A stretch of 64,000 nt of DNA from Photobacterium halotolerans DSM 18316 (GCF_000425165.1 NZ_KE384322.1:154011-218010), one strand, 5' to 3'. Counted from the first letter of the stretch, positions 10,851 through 20,672 are shown. The notes: generated from the sequence alone by a model not told the origin. Program-made: numbers and translations.

Positions 10851-10902
10851 TCAGAGGGAACCTCGTTGTTATGATTATTGCGATGGTTTTTATGAGCGAG
10901 TG

Positions 10903-10931
10903 AGTGTATTCATCAAATTGATGAAAGTAAA
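10903..10931 (-). promoter_or_regulatory. glpT promoter with palindromic operator in the spacer
   Basis: On the minus strand TTTACT (10926-10931), a 17-nt spacer and TACACT (10903-10908) form a sigma-70-type promoter. The spacer (10909-10925) is itself a palindrome, TTCATCA-AAT-TGATGAA on the plus strand, a likely repressor site. The adjacent upstream AT-rich stretch (10929-10955) has a loose GlpR-like inverted repeat (AATGTTTTCG...CATTT). Confidence 0.65.
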
Positions 10932-11283
10932 TGTTTTCGTTTATGCTCATTTATTATCTGTGATCTGAGTATTGTCTTGATAAATACCCAACAAAAATAG
11001 TGGTTTTTAAGTAGTTTACTGCAATTGCACGGCATTCATGACGGTATTTATGCTCATTCAGCATCGTGAGCACATTCGAGCAAATCAGCCTGAGTAATGT
11101 CAATCCATCCCTTGTTGCCGCCGGCCCGACGCCGTTTCTTCGAGCAGCCTCCAGCCATCGACTGTAAACACAGGTTGTTACAGCCAGGGGATTGAATAAC
11201 ACCGAGAAACCAAAGCTCACTGCTATCCATATGAATAACATTGATTATTTTCATTCACACAGGTTCTTCAGGTGGATAGCATA
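10932..11283. other. Gap between divergent glpT and pilA; no firm gene
   Basis: The glpT side (10932-11030) is AT rich and looks regulatory. The middle (about 11060-11200) is GC richer and contains overlapping open frames on the minus strand: 95 codons at 10954-11241 and 66 codons at 11054-11254 starting [15 protein letters not shown] recognise neither. No good ribosome binding site precedes them, and their two frames conflict. The pilA side has the pilA ribosome binding site AGGTGG at 11270-11275. Confidence 0.5.
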
Positions 11284-11775
11284 ATGACCAGGCACAGTGG
11301 ATTTACATTGATTGAATTGATGATAGTGGTGGCGATCATCAGCATACTGGCGGCTTTTGCGATGCCGGCTTATCAGGGATACACCCAGCGTACCCATGCG
11401 ACTGAAATGCTGCATGCTTCCTCGGCGATGAAAACCGCGGTCAGTTTGTGCCTGATGACAGGGCAAACATCAGGTACCGCCCAGCAGATCGACTGCCAAA
11501 GCGGCAGCAACGGTGTGCCCGCCAAACAGCTATTCAGCAAAAGCAATGGTGACAGTTTTGAAATTTACTCAACGGTGACGGCAAGCCTGTCAGGGACCGC
11601 GCCAACCATTACTGACGGCGCAGCCATAGTGGCACGTATTCCGGAAGGGCAGCGCAAAGGCAGCCTGCCGGCGAATGCGCAAATCCGGCTGCAGCCTCAG
11701 AGCAACGCCCACGGCATTGTCTGGCGCACACTCTGCAGCGGTGACAACCAGTCGCAATTTTGTCCGGGGCAATAA
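11284..11775 (+). CDS. pilA: Type IV major pilin precursor PilA
   Basis: PilA is the structural subunit of the type IV pilus used for attachment, twitching and DNA uptake. The start at 11284, 8 nt after an AGGTGG site, gives the short prepilin leader MTRHSG, which is cut before [17 protein letters not shown]. Glu5 of the mature chain and the N-methylated Phe1 are conserved. The globular part ends with a two-cysteine segment ([11 protein letters not shown]), the likely D-region disulfide. An upstream in-frame GTG would spoil the leader. The prepilin peptidase pilD is in the same cluster. Confidence 0.93.
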   Translation: MTRHSGFTLIELMIVVAIISILAAFAMPAYQGYTQRTHATEMLHASSAMKTAVSLCLMTGQTSGTAQQIDCQSGSNGVPAKQLFSKSNGDSFEIYSTVTASLSGTAPTITDGAAIVARIPEGQRKGSLPANAQIRLQPQSNAHGIVWRTLCSGDNQSQFCPGQ

Positions 11776-11776
11776 G

Positions 11777-13477
11777 ATGAGCAGCGCCCTGGTCAACACT
11801 TTACTGCACGCCAGCCTCATTAATCCGGCTGAAGCCGATCGGATCCTGGCCGAAATGCGCCATCATCACCTGAGCGATATCGCGGCAATAATCAGCTCTG
11901 GGGTGTTCAGCGACTGGGATCTGGCCAAACAGCTGGCCCATCTTGCTGCACTGCCTATGGACGATGTCCACCATTACGATTACCAGTCGGTCTGTAAAAG
12001 CCTGAGCCTCAGACCTCTGATAGAAAGACACAGCGTGCTTCCCCTCGCACTGGACAAGGATGTGCTCACCTTAGGGATCGCCAACCCCTTTGACACCCGC
12101 AGTCAGGACGAATGCCGCTTTGCCTCCGGCTATCAGATTTCACCGGTAATTTTACCGCTCAGGCAGCTGGAAAACGCCATCAGGCGGATTTACGGTGACC
12201 CGATCACCAGTACGCTGCACACAGCCAGCCTCAACGACACTGAGATAGCGCAGCTCTCCGCCGCCCAGGCTCCGCCGAGCGAACAAGCAGCCGACAACGA
12301 CGACGCACCGGTCAGCCGTTATCTCAACCAGCTGCTGCTGGATGCGGTGCGGCGCCAGGCGTCTGATATCCATATCGAGCCGTTAGAGAAACAGTGCCGG
12401 ATCCGGTTTCGCTGTGATGGCCTGCTCCTGATTCATGCCACTCCCCCTTCAGATTTGGCTGCCCGGCTGGCCGCCAGGCTCAAAATACTGGCCAGACTCA
12501 ACATCGCAGAACGCCGCCTGCCTCAGGACGGCCGCTTCAGGCTGCCGCTCAACCAAGATCTGACCGTAGATATGCGGGTCTCGACACTGCCTGCGCAGTG
12601 GGGAGAAAAAGTCGTCTTGCGCTTACTCGACAGCAACCATATTCCGCTGGCGCTGCACAGGCTGGGGTATACCGACGGCCAGCGTAATGTCTTTGAGCAG
12701 GCACTGACTAGACCGCAGGGTCTGATCCTGGTGACCGGCCCGACCGGCAGCGGAAAAACACTGTCGCTGTATGCCGCCCTGAGCCTGCTGAACAAAGAAC
12801 ACCGCAACATTTGTACCGCGGAAGATCCGGTCGAAATTCAATTGCCGGGCATTAACCAGCTTCACATTCACCCTGCCATCGGGCTGGATTTTGCCACGGC
12901 GCTGCGCACTTTTTTGCGCCAGGATCCCGATGTGATCATGATAGGCGAGATCCGGGATCAGGAAACCGCGACCATGGCGGTACGCGCCGCGCAAACAGGA
13001 CACCTGGTGCTCTCCACCCTGCACACCAACTCCGCGGCCGATACCCTGAACCGCTTACAGCATCTGGGGATCGCGCCTTATGAGCTCAGCGCCTCACTCA
13101 GTCTGATCATCGCCCAGCGGCTGGTGCGCTGCCTGTGCCCGCACTGTAAGCAACTAACTGACTTAACAGCCAGTCAGCGGCAAAGACTGACCATAGATAC
13201 CTCAACGCCTGTGTTCGCCGCCAATCCCCTGGGGTGTGAGCACTGTAATCAGGGTTACCTGGGCAGGACCGGGCTTTTTGAACTGGTATCTTGCAAAACC
13301 AGTCAGACAAGCCCGTTAAGTGAAGCCGCGCTCTGCGAGGCCATGACTGAGCGGGCTGATAACCTGTCTCTGGAGCAGGCCGGGATCCGCTTGCTCTGCC
13401 AGGGGATCACCAGCCTGAGCGAGCTGCAGCGGGTGCTGGCCTGTGACAGGCTGCAGCCGGATGCCGGGAGTGCCTGA
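11777..13477 (+). CDS. pilB: Type IV pilus assembly ATPase PilB
   Basis: PilB is the cytoplasmic hexameric ATPase that powers pilus extension. The 566-residue protein has an N-terminal GspE/MshEN-type domain (residues 1-150), the Walker A motif GPTGSGKT near residue 323, Asp and His boxes (EDPVEIQ, TGHLVLSTLHTN) and a tetracysteine zinc motif CPHC...CEHC near 455-495. The long open frame extends upstream, but ATG 11777 directly follows the pilA stop and gives the family-like N terminus MSSALVN. It is cotranscribed with pilC, which begins 2 nt after its stop. Confidence 0.96.
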   Translation: MSSALVNTLLHASLINPAEADRILAEMRHHHLSDIAAIISSGVFSDWDLAKQLAHLAALPMDDVHHYDYQSVCKSLSLRPLIERHSVLPLALDKDVLTLGIANPFDTRSQDECRFASGYQISPVILPLRQLENAIRRIYGDPITSTLHTASLNDTEIAQLSAAQAPPSEQAADNDDAPVSRYLNQLLLDAVRRQASDIHIEPLEKQCRIRFRCDGLLLIHATPPSDLAARLAARLKILARLNIAERRLPQDGRFRLPLNQDLTVDMRVSTLPAQWGEKVVLRLLDSNHIPLALHRLGYTDGQRNVFEQALTRPQGLILVTGPTGSGKTLSLYAALSLLNKEHRNICTAEDPVEIQLPGINQLHIHPAIGLDFATALRTFLRQDPDVIMIGEIRDQETATMAVRAAQTGHLVLSTLHTNSAADTLNRLQHLGIAPYELSASLSLIIAQRLVRCLCPHCKQLTDLTASQRQRLTIDTSTPVFAANPLGCEHCNQGYLGRTGLFELVSCKTSQTSPLSEAALCEAMTERADNLSLEQAGIRLLCQGITSLSELQRVLACDRLQPDAGSA

Positions 13478-13479
13478 TA

Positions 13480-14712
13480 GTGCCGGCTGAACGATTAGGC
13501 TACTTTCGGTGGCGAGGACGCCACAACAATGGCCGCAGCGCCAGCGGCGTGCATGTCGCTTTCCAGCCCGGCGAGGTCGAGGACTCCCTTCGCATTCAAT
13601 CGATTACACCTCAGTCCATCCGCCGCATCAGGCCCGGCTGGCTAACCTGTCGCCGTCATCGTTTCCGCCAGCAGGATCTGACCGACATGTTCCGGCAACT
13701 GGCCAGCTTGCTGAATGCCGCTCTGCCGCTGAGCGCAGCGCTGGCCATTCTGACCAAAGAGCAGAGCCGGATGGAAGCCGCCGCCATACTGAACCGTATC
13801 CAGCAGCAGGTCACATCCGGCACCCCGCTCTCTGAAGCCGTTGCCCGCCACACGCCCTGTTGCGATGCCATCGTCACCAGCCTGCTCAAAGCCGGTGAGT
13901 TCGCCGGGCAACTGCCGCACATTCTGGAACAGATTGCCTCGTACCGCGAACAGTATCACCAGCTGCAGCGTACCCTGTTCCATACCCTGCTCTACCCTGC
14001 TGCGGTTTGTGTGGTGGCCATGGCGGTGACTGCGCTGATGCTGGTGTGGATCATTCCGCAATTTGCCGGACTGTTTGCCACCATGGGCCACCAGCTCCCC
14101 TGGCTGACCCAGACTGTGCTGACTCTGTCGGACTGCGCCGGCCGCTATGGCCTGCTTCTCATAGTCTGTGTGGCCTTGATAACCGGGCTCTGCCGCTGGC
14201 AGTATCGTCGCAGCCTGCACTGGCAATACCGTTTTCACCGCGCGGCGCTGCTGTTGCCGCTCGCAGGCACCTGTTTGCAACTGGCAGCGCAAGCGCGCTT
14301 CACCCGCACTCTGGGCACCACTTTTCAGGCCGGCGTCCCTTTGCTGGACGGGCTGAATCTTGCCGCGAGTACCTGCGGTAACAGAGTGCTGGAACACACC
14401 TACCGTCAGGCTGCCAAGCTGGTCGCCGGCGGACAGCCGCTCCACTCCGCGATCCGGCAAGGAATGGGCACGCAGCGCACCCTCATTCCGGAGCGCCTGA
14501 TACAGCTCATCATGGTCGGTGAAGAAACCGGGAACATTGACGCTCTGCTGTTCGAGCTGGCGGCTTATTATGACCACGCACTGTCGCAGCAGCTGAAAAT
14601 GCTGACAACCCTGCTCGAGCCTGTGCTGATACTTGTCATAGGGATCATTATCGGCATCTTGCTGCTGGCCATGTACTTGCCCGTGTTTGATCTGATGAAA
14701 GCCGTCGGTTGA
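13480..14712 (+). CDS. pilC: Type IV pilus inner-membrane platform protein PilC
   Basis: PilC is the polytopic platform that couples PilB to pilin subunits in the inner membrane. The 410 residues contain two GspF domains, each with a cytoplasmic helical bundle, and three hydrophobic membrane segments (about residues 165-190, 215-240 and 375-400). The conserved GEFAGQLPHIL and GEETGNIDALL stretches mark the two repeats. The start is GTG (13480), 2 nt after pilB, which suggests translational coupling. About 74 bp separate it from pilD. Confidence 0.95.
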   Translation: MPAERLGYFRWRGRHNNGRSASGVHVAFQPGEVEDSLRIQSITPQSIRRIRPGWLTCRRHRFRQQDLTDMFRQLASLLNAALPLSAALAILTKEQSRMEAAAILNRIQQQVTSGTPLSEAVARHTPCCDAIVTSLLKAGEFAGQLPHILEQIASYREQYHQLQRTLFHTLLYPAAVCVVAMAVTALMLVWIIPQFAGLFATMGHQLPWLTQTVLTLSDCAGRYGLLLIVCVALITGLCRWQYRRSLHWQYRFHRAALLLPLAGTCLQLAAQARFTRTLGTTFQAGVPLLDGLNLAASTCGNRVLEHTYRQAAKLVAGGQPLHSAIRQGMGTQRTLIPERLIQLIMVGEETGNIDALLFELAAYYDHALSQQLKMLTTLLEPVLILVIGIIIGILLLAMYLPVFDLMKAVG

Positions 14713-14786
14713 GTTATTTGCCTGCGGCTCGCTACTGACGGCAAAATCAGGCTAAAATAACGGTTCTTCGGATATCTTGATGGAAA

Positions 14787-15686
14787 ATGAGTAATCTCAT
14801 GGCGTTACTGACCTACTATCCCTGGCTCTACCCTCTGGCGGCCGCTGTTTTCGGCCTGATCGCCGGCAGCTTTCTGAATGTGGTCATCCTGCGCCTGCCT
14901 GTCATGATGGAAAGACAATGGCGCGCAGACTGCGCCGAGTGCTTTTCGGAACATGCAGAAACTGGCCCCCAGCCCGTCTTTAATCTCAGTGTTCCGGCTT
15001 CCAGCTGTCCGCACTGTCAGCATAAAATCCGCGCCTGGGAAAACATTCCTGTTATTAGCTGGATCTTGCTCCGGGGCCGGTGCAGCCACTGCAAAGCAAG
15101 AATCAGTGCCCGGTATCCGGCCATCGAGCTTCTGACAGCACTCACGGCGCTGGCCGTCGCACTGGTGTTGCCATTCTCGGCCTGGAGCCTGGCGGTGATT
15201 GGCGCCGGTTGTGCCCTGATAGCTCTGACTTTCATTGATATCGATAAAATGCTGCTGCCGGATCAGCTCACTCTGCCCCTGATGTGGGCAGGCTTGCTGC
15301 TGGCCCTGCTGGATATCAGCCCTGTCAGTCTGGAAGCTGCCGTGATCGGTGCCATGGTCGGTTATCTGTCGCTCTGGAGCCTGTACTGGGTATTCAAGCT
15401 GCTCACCGGCAAGGAAGGCATGGGTTACGGCGATTTCAAACTCCTGGCCGCACTGGGAGCCTGGGCCGGATGGCAGTTGCTACCTTTTATTGTCCTGCTC
15501 TCTTCCTTGCTCGGCGCTATCTGTGGCATCATTTTGCTTCGTATGCAACACAGTGACAGTCAAGCGGGTATGCAAACGCCGTTTTCATTCGGCCCTTATC
15601 TTGCTCTGGCCGGGTGGATCGCCCTGCTTTGGGGGGGCCCCGTGCTTAACTGGTATGTAGGAACATATATAGGATACCCATTATGA
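14787..15686 (+). CDS. pilD: Prepilin peptidase / N-methyltransferase PilD
   Basis: PilD is a bifunctional inner-membrane aspartic peptidase that cuts the leader from PilA (and from type II secretion pseudopilins) and N-methylates the new Phe1. The cytoplasmic loop carries the zinc tetracysteine CPHC...CSHC (about residues 75-105). The catalytic aspartates are in FIDIDKMLLPD (about residue 150) and GYGDFK (about residue 214). About eight membrane segments are visible in 299 residues. An alternative start, ATG 14799, is possible. It overlaps coaE by an ATGA junction. Confidence 0.96.
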   Translation: MSNLMALLTYYPWLYPLAAAVFGLIAGSFLNVVILRLPVMMERQWRADCAECFSEHAETGPQPVFNLSVPASSCPHCQHKIRAWENIPVISWILLRGRCSHCKARISARYPAIELLTALTALAVALVLPFSAWSLAVIGAGCALIALTFIDIDKMLLPDQLTLPLMWAGLLLALLDISPVSLEAAVIGAMVGYLSLWSLYWVFKLLTGKEGMGYGDFKLLAALGAWAGWQLLPFIVLLSSLLGAICGIILLRMQHSDSQAGMQTPFSFGPYLALAGWIALLWGGPVLNWYVGTYIGYPL

Positions 15687-16294
15687 CTTTGGTAGTCGGC
15701 CTGACGGGCGGCATTGGCAGCGGTAAAACCACAGTGGCTAATCTGTTTGCCAACTATGGCATTGATATTATTGATGCCGATCTGATTGCAAGAGACGTCG
15801 TGGCACCAGGCTCAGCAGGCCTGAAAGCCATTGCTGAACGCCTCGGGAATGACATCCTGCTGACAGATGGCCAGCTCAATCGCAGTAAACTCAGAGAGAC
15901 TATCTTTAATGAGCCAGCGTTAAAAGCCTGGCTGGATAACCTGCTGCATCCCATAATTCGCCAGCAAATGAAACAGGATATCAGTAAAGCCAACTCGCCT
16001 TATTGCCTGTTAGTTGTACCCTTAATGGTGGAGAATCAGCTGCAAGCCATGACCGACAGATTGCTGGTGATTGATGTTCGGGAAGACATACAGATAGCCC
16101 GTACCACGGTCCGAGATAAGGTCAATGACGATCAGGTCCGTAAAATTCTGGCGGCCCAGGCCACCCGGGAGCAACGGCTTGCGGCAGCTGACGATGTGAT
16201 TGATAACAATGGTGACAGTCACCAGTTACGCGGTGAAGTTGCCCGGCTGCATCAGCAATATCTGCTCCTGAGTGAGCAGGCTGATCGCAATTGA
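15683..16294 (+). CDS. coaE: Dephospho-CoA kinase
   Basis: CoaE phosphorylates the 3'-hydroxyl of dephospho-CoA, the last step in coenzyme A synthesis. The 203-residue protein opens with the P-loop GLTGGIGSGKTT (residues 7-18), followed by DADLIARDVV, which contacts substrate, and the lid region. The start overlaps the pilD stop (ATGA), so translation is coupled. The pilD-coaE-zapD-yacG order is conserved in many gammaproteobacteria. Confidence 0.97.
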   Translation: MTLVVGLTGGIGSGKTTVANLFANYGIDIIDADLIARDVVAPGSAGLKAIAERLGNDILLTDGQLNRSKLRETIFNEPALKAWLDNLLHPIIRQQMKQDISKANSPYCLLVVPLMVENQLQAMTDRLLVIDVREDIQIARTTVRDKVNDDQVRKILAAQATREQRLAAADDVIDNNGDSHQLRGEVARLHQQYLLLSEQADRN

Positions 16295-16332
16295 TACAGC
16301 GCTGATCAAGAGATGAATAACAGGCCCGCACT

Positions 16333-17097
16333 ATGCAGACTAACCGGCAGACAACCCGTTTTGAACACCCGTTAAACGAAAAAGTCCGTATTTACCTGCG
16401 ACTGGAGTATTTATTGCTCCAAATGAATCACACCAGTGAATCGGAAGATCCCTGGCACTATCAGCTCTTTTTCCGTGCTTTGTTTGATGTGCTGGATATT
16501 CTTGATCAGATCCAGGTGAAAAGTGAGCTGGCCAAAGATCTGGATAAACAGCAATCCCAGCTCAAGCTCTGGCTGGATGTCGACGGTGTGGATCAAAGCG
16601 CCGTGCTGTCACTGCTGGATCAAATGGCGTCCATCCATCACCACCTGATCACAGCTCCGCGTCTGGGCCAGATCTTACGTGAGGATCGCTTCCTGGCCGG
16701 GATCAAACAACGCTTCTCGCTGCCCGGCGGCAGTTGCTGTTTCGATCTGCCCAGCCTGCATCACTGGCTGCACCTGTCGCAGGACGGCAAACAGGCCGAT
16801 ATGGCGTACTGGTTAGATCAGCTCAAACCAATGGCACAGGCGATTCACCTGTGGCTGAGAGTCACCAGGGAATCCGGCCACTTTAAACCCCAGATAGCCC
16901 GCAACGGCTTTTTCCAGCATGATGCGGAAAATGCCAGCCTGTTACGATTGCAAATTTGCCCCAGCTATGGGGTTTACCCTATGATATCCGGTCACCGTAG
17001 CCGGTTTGCCATCCGATTCATGCCCTTTGATGAGGGACAGAGCACGACGAATAATCCGGTTAGCGAAAGAATTGAATTCACACTAGCGATTTGCTGA
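16333..17097 (+). CDS. zapD: Cell division protein ZapD (FtsZ bundling)
   Basis: ZapD binds the FtsZ C-terminal tail and cross-links protofilaments in the Z ring. The 254-residue protein begins with the family pattern [19 protein letters not shown] and continues with an alpha-helical N-terminal half and a beta-rich C-terminal half ending in [10 protein letters not shown]. It contains no enzyme motif or membrane segment. It sits 38 bp after coaE and 7 bp before yacG. Two further Z-ring-associated genes, zapE and zapG, occur in the same window. Confidence 0.95.
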   Translation: MQTNRQTTRFEHPLNEKVRIYLRLEYLLLQMNHTSESEDPWHYQLFFRALFDVLDILDQIQVKSELAKDLDKQQSQLKLWLDVDGVDQSAVLSLLDQMASIHHHLITAPRLGQILREDRFLAGIKQRFSLPGGSCCFDLPSLHHWLHLSQDGKQADMAYWLDQLKPMAQAIHLWLRVTRESGHFKPQIARNGFFQHDAENASLLRLQICPSYGVYPMISGHRSRFAIRFMPFDEGQSTTNNPVSERIEFTLAIC

Positions 17098-17104
17098 GGT
17101 TCCC

Positions 17105-17308
17105 GTGTCGCAACAAAGAACACCCACGATAGTCCAATGCCCTACCTGTCAGGCCGACGTTGTATGGGGAGACGTCAGTCCGTACCGGCCTTTTTGCTCC
17201 AAACGTTGTCAGCTCATCGATTTAGGAGAATGGGCGGCAGAAGAAAAAGCCATACCCGGTGCCCCTGACATGTCAGACTCAGACGGCTGGTCAGAAGATA
17301 ACGCGTAA
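17105..17308 (+). CDS. yacG: DNA gyrase inhibitor YacG (zinc protein)
   Basis: YacG is a small zinc-binding protein that inhibits gyrase by binding GyrB. The 67-residue chain has the zinc ligands Cys12, Cys15, Cys31 and Cys35 (CPTC...CSKRC), followed by the acidic tail LGEWAAEE. The start is GTG at 17105, just after zapD. A 7-bp hairpin at 17312-17330 follows its stop, between the convergent yacG and mutT genes. Confidence 0.95.
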   Translation: MSQQRTPTIVQCPTCQADVVWGDVSPYRPFCSKRCQLIDLGEWAAEEKAIPGAPDMSDSDGWSEDNA

Positions 17309-17311
17309 CAT

Positions 17312-17330
17312 AGCGGGTCAGCAACCCGCT
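17312..17330. terminator. Weak hairpin between convergent yacG and mutT
   Basis: The arms AGCGGGT and ACCCGCT (7 bp) enclose a 5-nt loop. No long T-run is present on either strand, so termination here would be inefficient or factor dependent. Confidence 0.4.
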
Positions 17331-17345
17331 ACCAAGCCTGCTGGT

Positions 17346-17762
17346 TTATCGAGCCAGCAGCTTATCAATGACCGGATAATTGGCTTCGGGGAAAGTGAAT
17401 TCCCGCAGCGCCTCCAGTGTCACCCATTGGCCGGGTTGTCCCTCACGGCCGTACGCTTCGCCATCGAAGGCTTTGATCAGGAAAAAATCGAACTTTAAGG
17501 CTTTTTCCGGATAGTCATGCTCTAACTCAATAAAGTGCTCCAGCTCGGTGGCGGTGATCCCCACTTCTTCGTTCAGCTCCCGAATAACCGCTTGCTCTGC
17601 CGTTTCTCCCTGCTCTACCTTACCGCCGGCAAATTCCCAGAAGCCGCCTTTATGGGCCGTTTCGGCACGACGGGTAATGAATACTTTATCCTGCTGGCGG
17701 TTCAGGATAATGCCCGCCGATATCCAGACTCGTTTTTTATTCACGCTGCTTACCTGTTCCAA
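17346..17762 (-). CDS. mutT: 8-oxo-dGTP diphosphatase MutT
   Basis: MutT clears oxidised guanine nucleotides (8-oxo-dGTP) from the pool and so prevents A-T to C-G transversions. The 138-residue protein carries the Nudix box from about residue 46 to 68 with catalytic REL-N-EE-VG (Glu62, Glu65, Glu66). It follows secA on the same strand, separated by a strong hairpin terminator, as in E. coli, where mutT lies downstream of secA. Confidence 0.96.
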   Translation of the reverse strand: MEQVSSVNKKRVWISAGIILNRQQDKVFITRRAETAHKGGFWEFAGGKVEQGETAEQAVIRELNEEVGITATELEHFIELEHDYPEKALKFDFFLIKAFDGEAYGREGQPGQWVTLEALREFTFPEANYPVIDKLLAR

Positions 17763-17820
17763 TACTATTTCGCTCTGTCAGCAGAGCACCTGACTGATTT
17801 TAACCTTTGACGGAAAAAAA

Positions 17821-17844
17821 CAAAGGCCGCATTCGCGGCCTTTG
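17821..17844 (-). terminator. Intrinsic terminator after secA
   Basis: The 10-bp stem CAAAGGCCGC / GCGGCCTTTG with an ATTC loop is followed on the minus strand by a T-run (plus-strand A-run at 17814-17820). It lies 18 bp past the secA stop and upstream of mutT, so mutT may depend on read-through or its own promoter. Confidence 0.9.
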
Positions 17845-17862
17845 TTTAATTACCTTACCCAA

Positions 17863-20580
17863 TCAGCTAATTCGGCCATGGCATTGTTTGTATTTCTTGC
17901 CAGAACCGCAAGGGCACGGCTCGTTACGGCCAACCTTACGCTCACCGGTCGAGAAATCGTCCCCGCCCTGGCTGGTTTCGGCCACAGCACTGGCTGCTTC
18001 CTGATGGTTGAATTGCTGGCGACGGGCCATTTCTTCGGCCATACGCTGGCGTTCAGCCTCGACACGTTCCACCTCATCCTGCTGCTGCACCCGTACCTTG
18101 CTCAGAATAGCCACAACGTCGGCTTTCAGGTTTTCAAGCATGCCCTCGAACAGTTCGAAAGACTCACGCTTATATTCCTGTTTCGGGTTCTTCTGGGCAT
18201 AGCCGCGCAGGTGAATCCCCTGGCGCAGATGATCCATCGCCGCCAGGTGCTCTTTCCAGAGTGTATCCAGGTTCTGCAGCATCACGGTTTTCTCGAAATT
18301 GCGCAGTACCGGGGCGCCAACAGCTTCTTCTTTGCTGTTGTACACGCTGACCGCTTCGGCAACGATGCGCTCGCGCAGAGCTTCCTCATACAACTTATCA
18401 TCGCTGTCCAGCCACTGCTGAATCGGCAAATCCAGGTCAAAGTCTGCTTTCAGGCGCTCTTGCAGGCCAGGGATATCCCACATTTCATCCAGTGACTGCG
18501 GCGGAATGTAGGTATCAATCACGCTGTTCAGCACATCTTCGCGATTATGCGAAATCATTTCACTGATATCATCGGCGTGCATCAGTTCATCGCGCAGCTC
18601 GTACACCACTTTACGCTGGTCGTTCGCCACATCATCAAATTCCAGCAACTGCTTGCGGATATCAAAGTTACGGCCCTCAACCTTGCGCTGCGCATTTTCA
18701 ATGGCTTTGGTCACCCAGGGGTGTTCAATCGCTTCACCTTCTTCCATGCCCAGCTTTTTCATCATCGCGGACACCCGGTCTGAGGCGAAAATACGCATCA
18801 GGCCATCTTCCATCGACAGGTAGAAACGTGAAGAACCGGCATCCCCCTGACGACCCGCACGGCCACGCAGCTGGTTGTCGATCCGGCGCGATTCATGGCG
18901 TTCCGTGCCTATGATATGCAGACCACCCGAGTTAAGCACCGCGGCATGACGTTCTTTCCATGCGGCTTTAACCGCAGCAATTTGCTCCTCAGTCGGCTCT
19001 TTCAGGGCTTCGACTTCGCTCTGCCAGCTGCCACCCAGTACGATATCTGTACCACGGCCAGCCATATTGGTCGCGATAGTCACCGAGCCAGGTTTACCGG
19101 CCTGAGCCACGATATCCGCTTCTTTTTCGTGGAACTTGGCATTCAGCACCTGGTGCGCAATGCCGGCTTTTTTCAACTGGCTGGAAAGCAGCTCAGACTT
19201 CTCAATTGAGACCGTACCCACCAGCACTGGCTGACCATTGGCAACACGGGCATGAATATCTTCGGTGATAGCGGCGAATTTTTCTCTTTCGGTCATGTAA
19301 ACCAAATCACCCATATCATCACGGATCATCGGTTTATTGGTTGGTACTACCACAGTTTCCAGGCCGTAAATGCTCTGGAATTCGAAGGCTTCGGTATCCG
19401 CCGTGCCCGTCATACCAGACAGTTTTTCATACAGACGGAAATAGTTCTGGAAGGTGATAGAGGCCAGTGTCTGGTTTTCATTCTGAATTTTAACGCCTTC
19501 TTTGGCTTCAACCGCCTGATGCAAACCTTCAGACCAGCGACGGCCCGGCATGGTACGGCCCGTGTGTTCGTCCACAATGATGACTTCGTTATCTTTGACG
19601 ATATAGTCAACATCACGCTCAAACAGCACGTGCGCACGCAGTGCGGCATTCACATGGTGCAGCAGAGAAATATTGGCGGGTGAGTATAAGGTGTCGTCTT
19701 CCTGCATCAACTCGCGTTGCTTGAGCAATTCTTCGACAAATTCCTGACCATTTTCTGTCAGGTGAACCTGCTTTGATTTCTCGTCAACCGTATAGTGGCC
19801 TTCACCACGATACTCTTCGCTGTCTTCCTTATCCTCTTTGACAAGTTCAGGGATCAGCGTATTGATCTGGGTATAGAGCTCAGAGCTGTCTTCAGCAGGA
19901 CCGGAAATAATCAGAGGAGTACGGGCTTCATCGATGAGGATGGAGTCCACTTCATCCACAACCGCAAAAAAGCGTTCCCGCTGTACTCGGTCTTCCGGTC
20001 GGAAAGCCATGTTGTCACGCAGGTAATCGAAGCCAAACTCGTTGTTGGTGCCGTACAGGATATCGCACGCATAGGCTTCTTTTTTCATCGGCGGCGGCAT
20101 CTGAGACAGGTTCACACCCACTGTCATTCCCAGGAATTCAAACAGTGCCCGGTTGGTTTCTGCGTCACGACTGGCCAGGTAATCATTCACTGTCACTATG
20201 TGAACGCCTTTGCCCGTCAGTGCGTTAAGATAGGCCGGCAGGGTGGCTGTCAGTGTTTTACCTTCACCGGTGCGCATTTCGGCAATTTGGCAGTCGTTGA
20301 GCACCATGCCGCCGATTAGCTGCACGTCAAAATGACGCATGCCGAACACACGCTTAGAAGCTTCGCGTACGGTTGCGAACGCTTCAGGCAGCAGCTGGTC
20401 CAGCGATTCGCCCTGCTCCAGACGCTGACGGAACTCTGCCGTCTTGGCCTTCAGCTCTTCGTCCTGCAGGCTTTCAAATTGTGGTTCTAGTTTGTTGATC
20501 TCATCAACAATTTTACGCAAACGTCGAATGGTACGGTCGTTGCGGCTGCCGATAACTTTAGTCAGTAGTTTTGATAACAT
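17863..20580 (-). CDS. secA: Preprotein translocase ATPase SecA
   Basis: SecA pushes unfolded secretory proteins through SecYEG using ATP. The 905-residue length is normal. Walker [12 protein letters not shown] lies near residue 103, the Walker B/DEVD segment [13 protein letters not shown] near 208, and a second motor domain follows. The C-terminal zinc/SecB-binding tail [14 protein letters not shown] ends the protein. Upstream there is no secM. Instead a 29-codon ORF ends 2 nt before the secA ATG, and secA itself has no strong ribosome binding site. This makes translational coupling plausible. Confidence 0.98.
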   Translation of the reverse strand: MLSKLLTKVIGSRNDRTIRRLRKIVDEINKLEPQFESLQDEELKAKTAEFRQRLEQGESLDQLLPEAFATVREASKRVFGMRHFDVQLIGGMVLNDCQIAEMRTGEGKTLTATLPAYLNALTGKGVHIVTVNDYLASRDAETNRALFEFLGMTVGVNLSQMPPPMKKEAYACDILYGTNNEFGFDYLRDNMAFRPEDRVQRERFFAVVDEVDSILIDEARTPLIISGPAEDSSELYTQINTLIPELVKEDKEDSEEYRGEGHYTVDEKSKQVHLTENGQEFVEELLKQRELMQEDDTLYSPANISLLHHVNAALRAHVLFERDVDYIVKDNEVIIVDEHTGRTMPGRRWSEGLHQAVEAKEGVKIQNENQTLASITFQNYFRLYEKLSGMTGTADTEAFEFQSIYGLETVVVPTNKPMIRDDMGDLVYMTEREKFAAITEDIHARVANGQPVLVGTVSIEKSELLSSQLKKAGIAHQVLNAKFHEKEADIVAQAGKPGSVTIATNMAGRGTDIVLGGSWQSEVEALKEPTEEQIAAVKAAWKERHAAVLNSGGLHIIGTERHESRRIDNQLRGRAGRQGDAGSSRFYLSMEDGLMRIFASDRVSAMMKKLGMEEGEAIEHPWVTKAIENAQRKVEGRNFDIRKQLLEFDDVANDQRKVVYELRDELMHADDISEMISHNREDVLNSVIDTYIPPQSLDEMWDIPGLQERLKADFDLDLPIQQWLDSDDKLYEEALRERIVAEAVSVYNSKEEAVGAPVLRNFEKTVMLQNLDTLWKEHLAAMDHLRQGIHLRGYAQKNPKQEYKRESFELFEGMLENLKADVVAILSKVRVQQQDEVERVEAERQRMAEEMARRQQFNHQEAASAVAETSQGGDDFSTGERKVGRNEPCPCGSGKKYKQCHGRIS

Positions 20581-20582
20581 GG

Positions 20583-20672
20583 CTATGCCGTTTTACTCTT
20601 TGTGATGTCAGATCCCAGCACAAGCGCAGGCTGAGTACTCAATAAATTGCAATCAAAACGAAGCCCTTCCAT
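20583..20672 (-). CDS. Putative 29-residue leader ORF immediately before secA
   Basis: ATG 20672 (preceded by a GGGAAGG-like site 7 nt upstream) opens a frame that begins [11 protein letters not shown] and ends at TAG 20583-20585, only 2 nt before the secA ATG. The product has no signal peptide, no hydrophobic segment and no SecM arrest motif. The stop/start spacing and the poor secA ribosome binding site suggest coupling. Chance is still possible for an ORF this short. Confidence 0.35.
   Translation of the reverse strand: MEGLRFDCNLLSTQPALVLGSDITKSKTA

Noticed and set aside
13642-14577. 311-codon minus-strand frame opposite pilC
   Set aside because: It is an antisense shadow of pilC, rich in Gly/Gln with no domain.
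20583-20672. SecM homologue before secA
   Set aside because: The short ORF has no signal peptide, no export segment and no arrest motif, so it is not SecM; it is kept only as a possible leader ORF.
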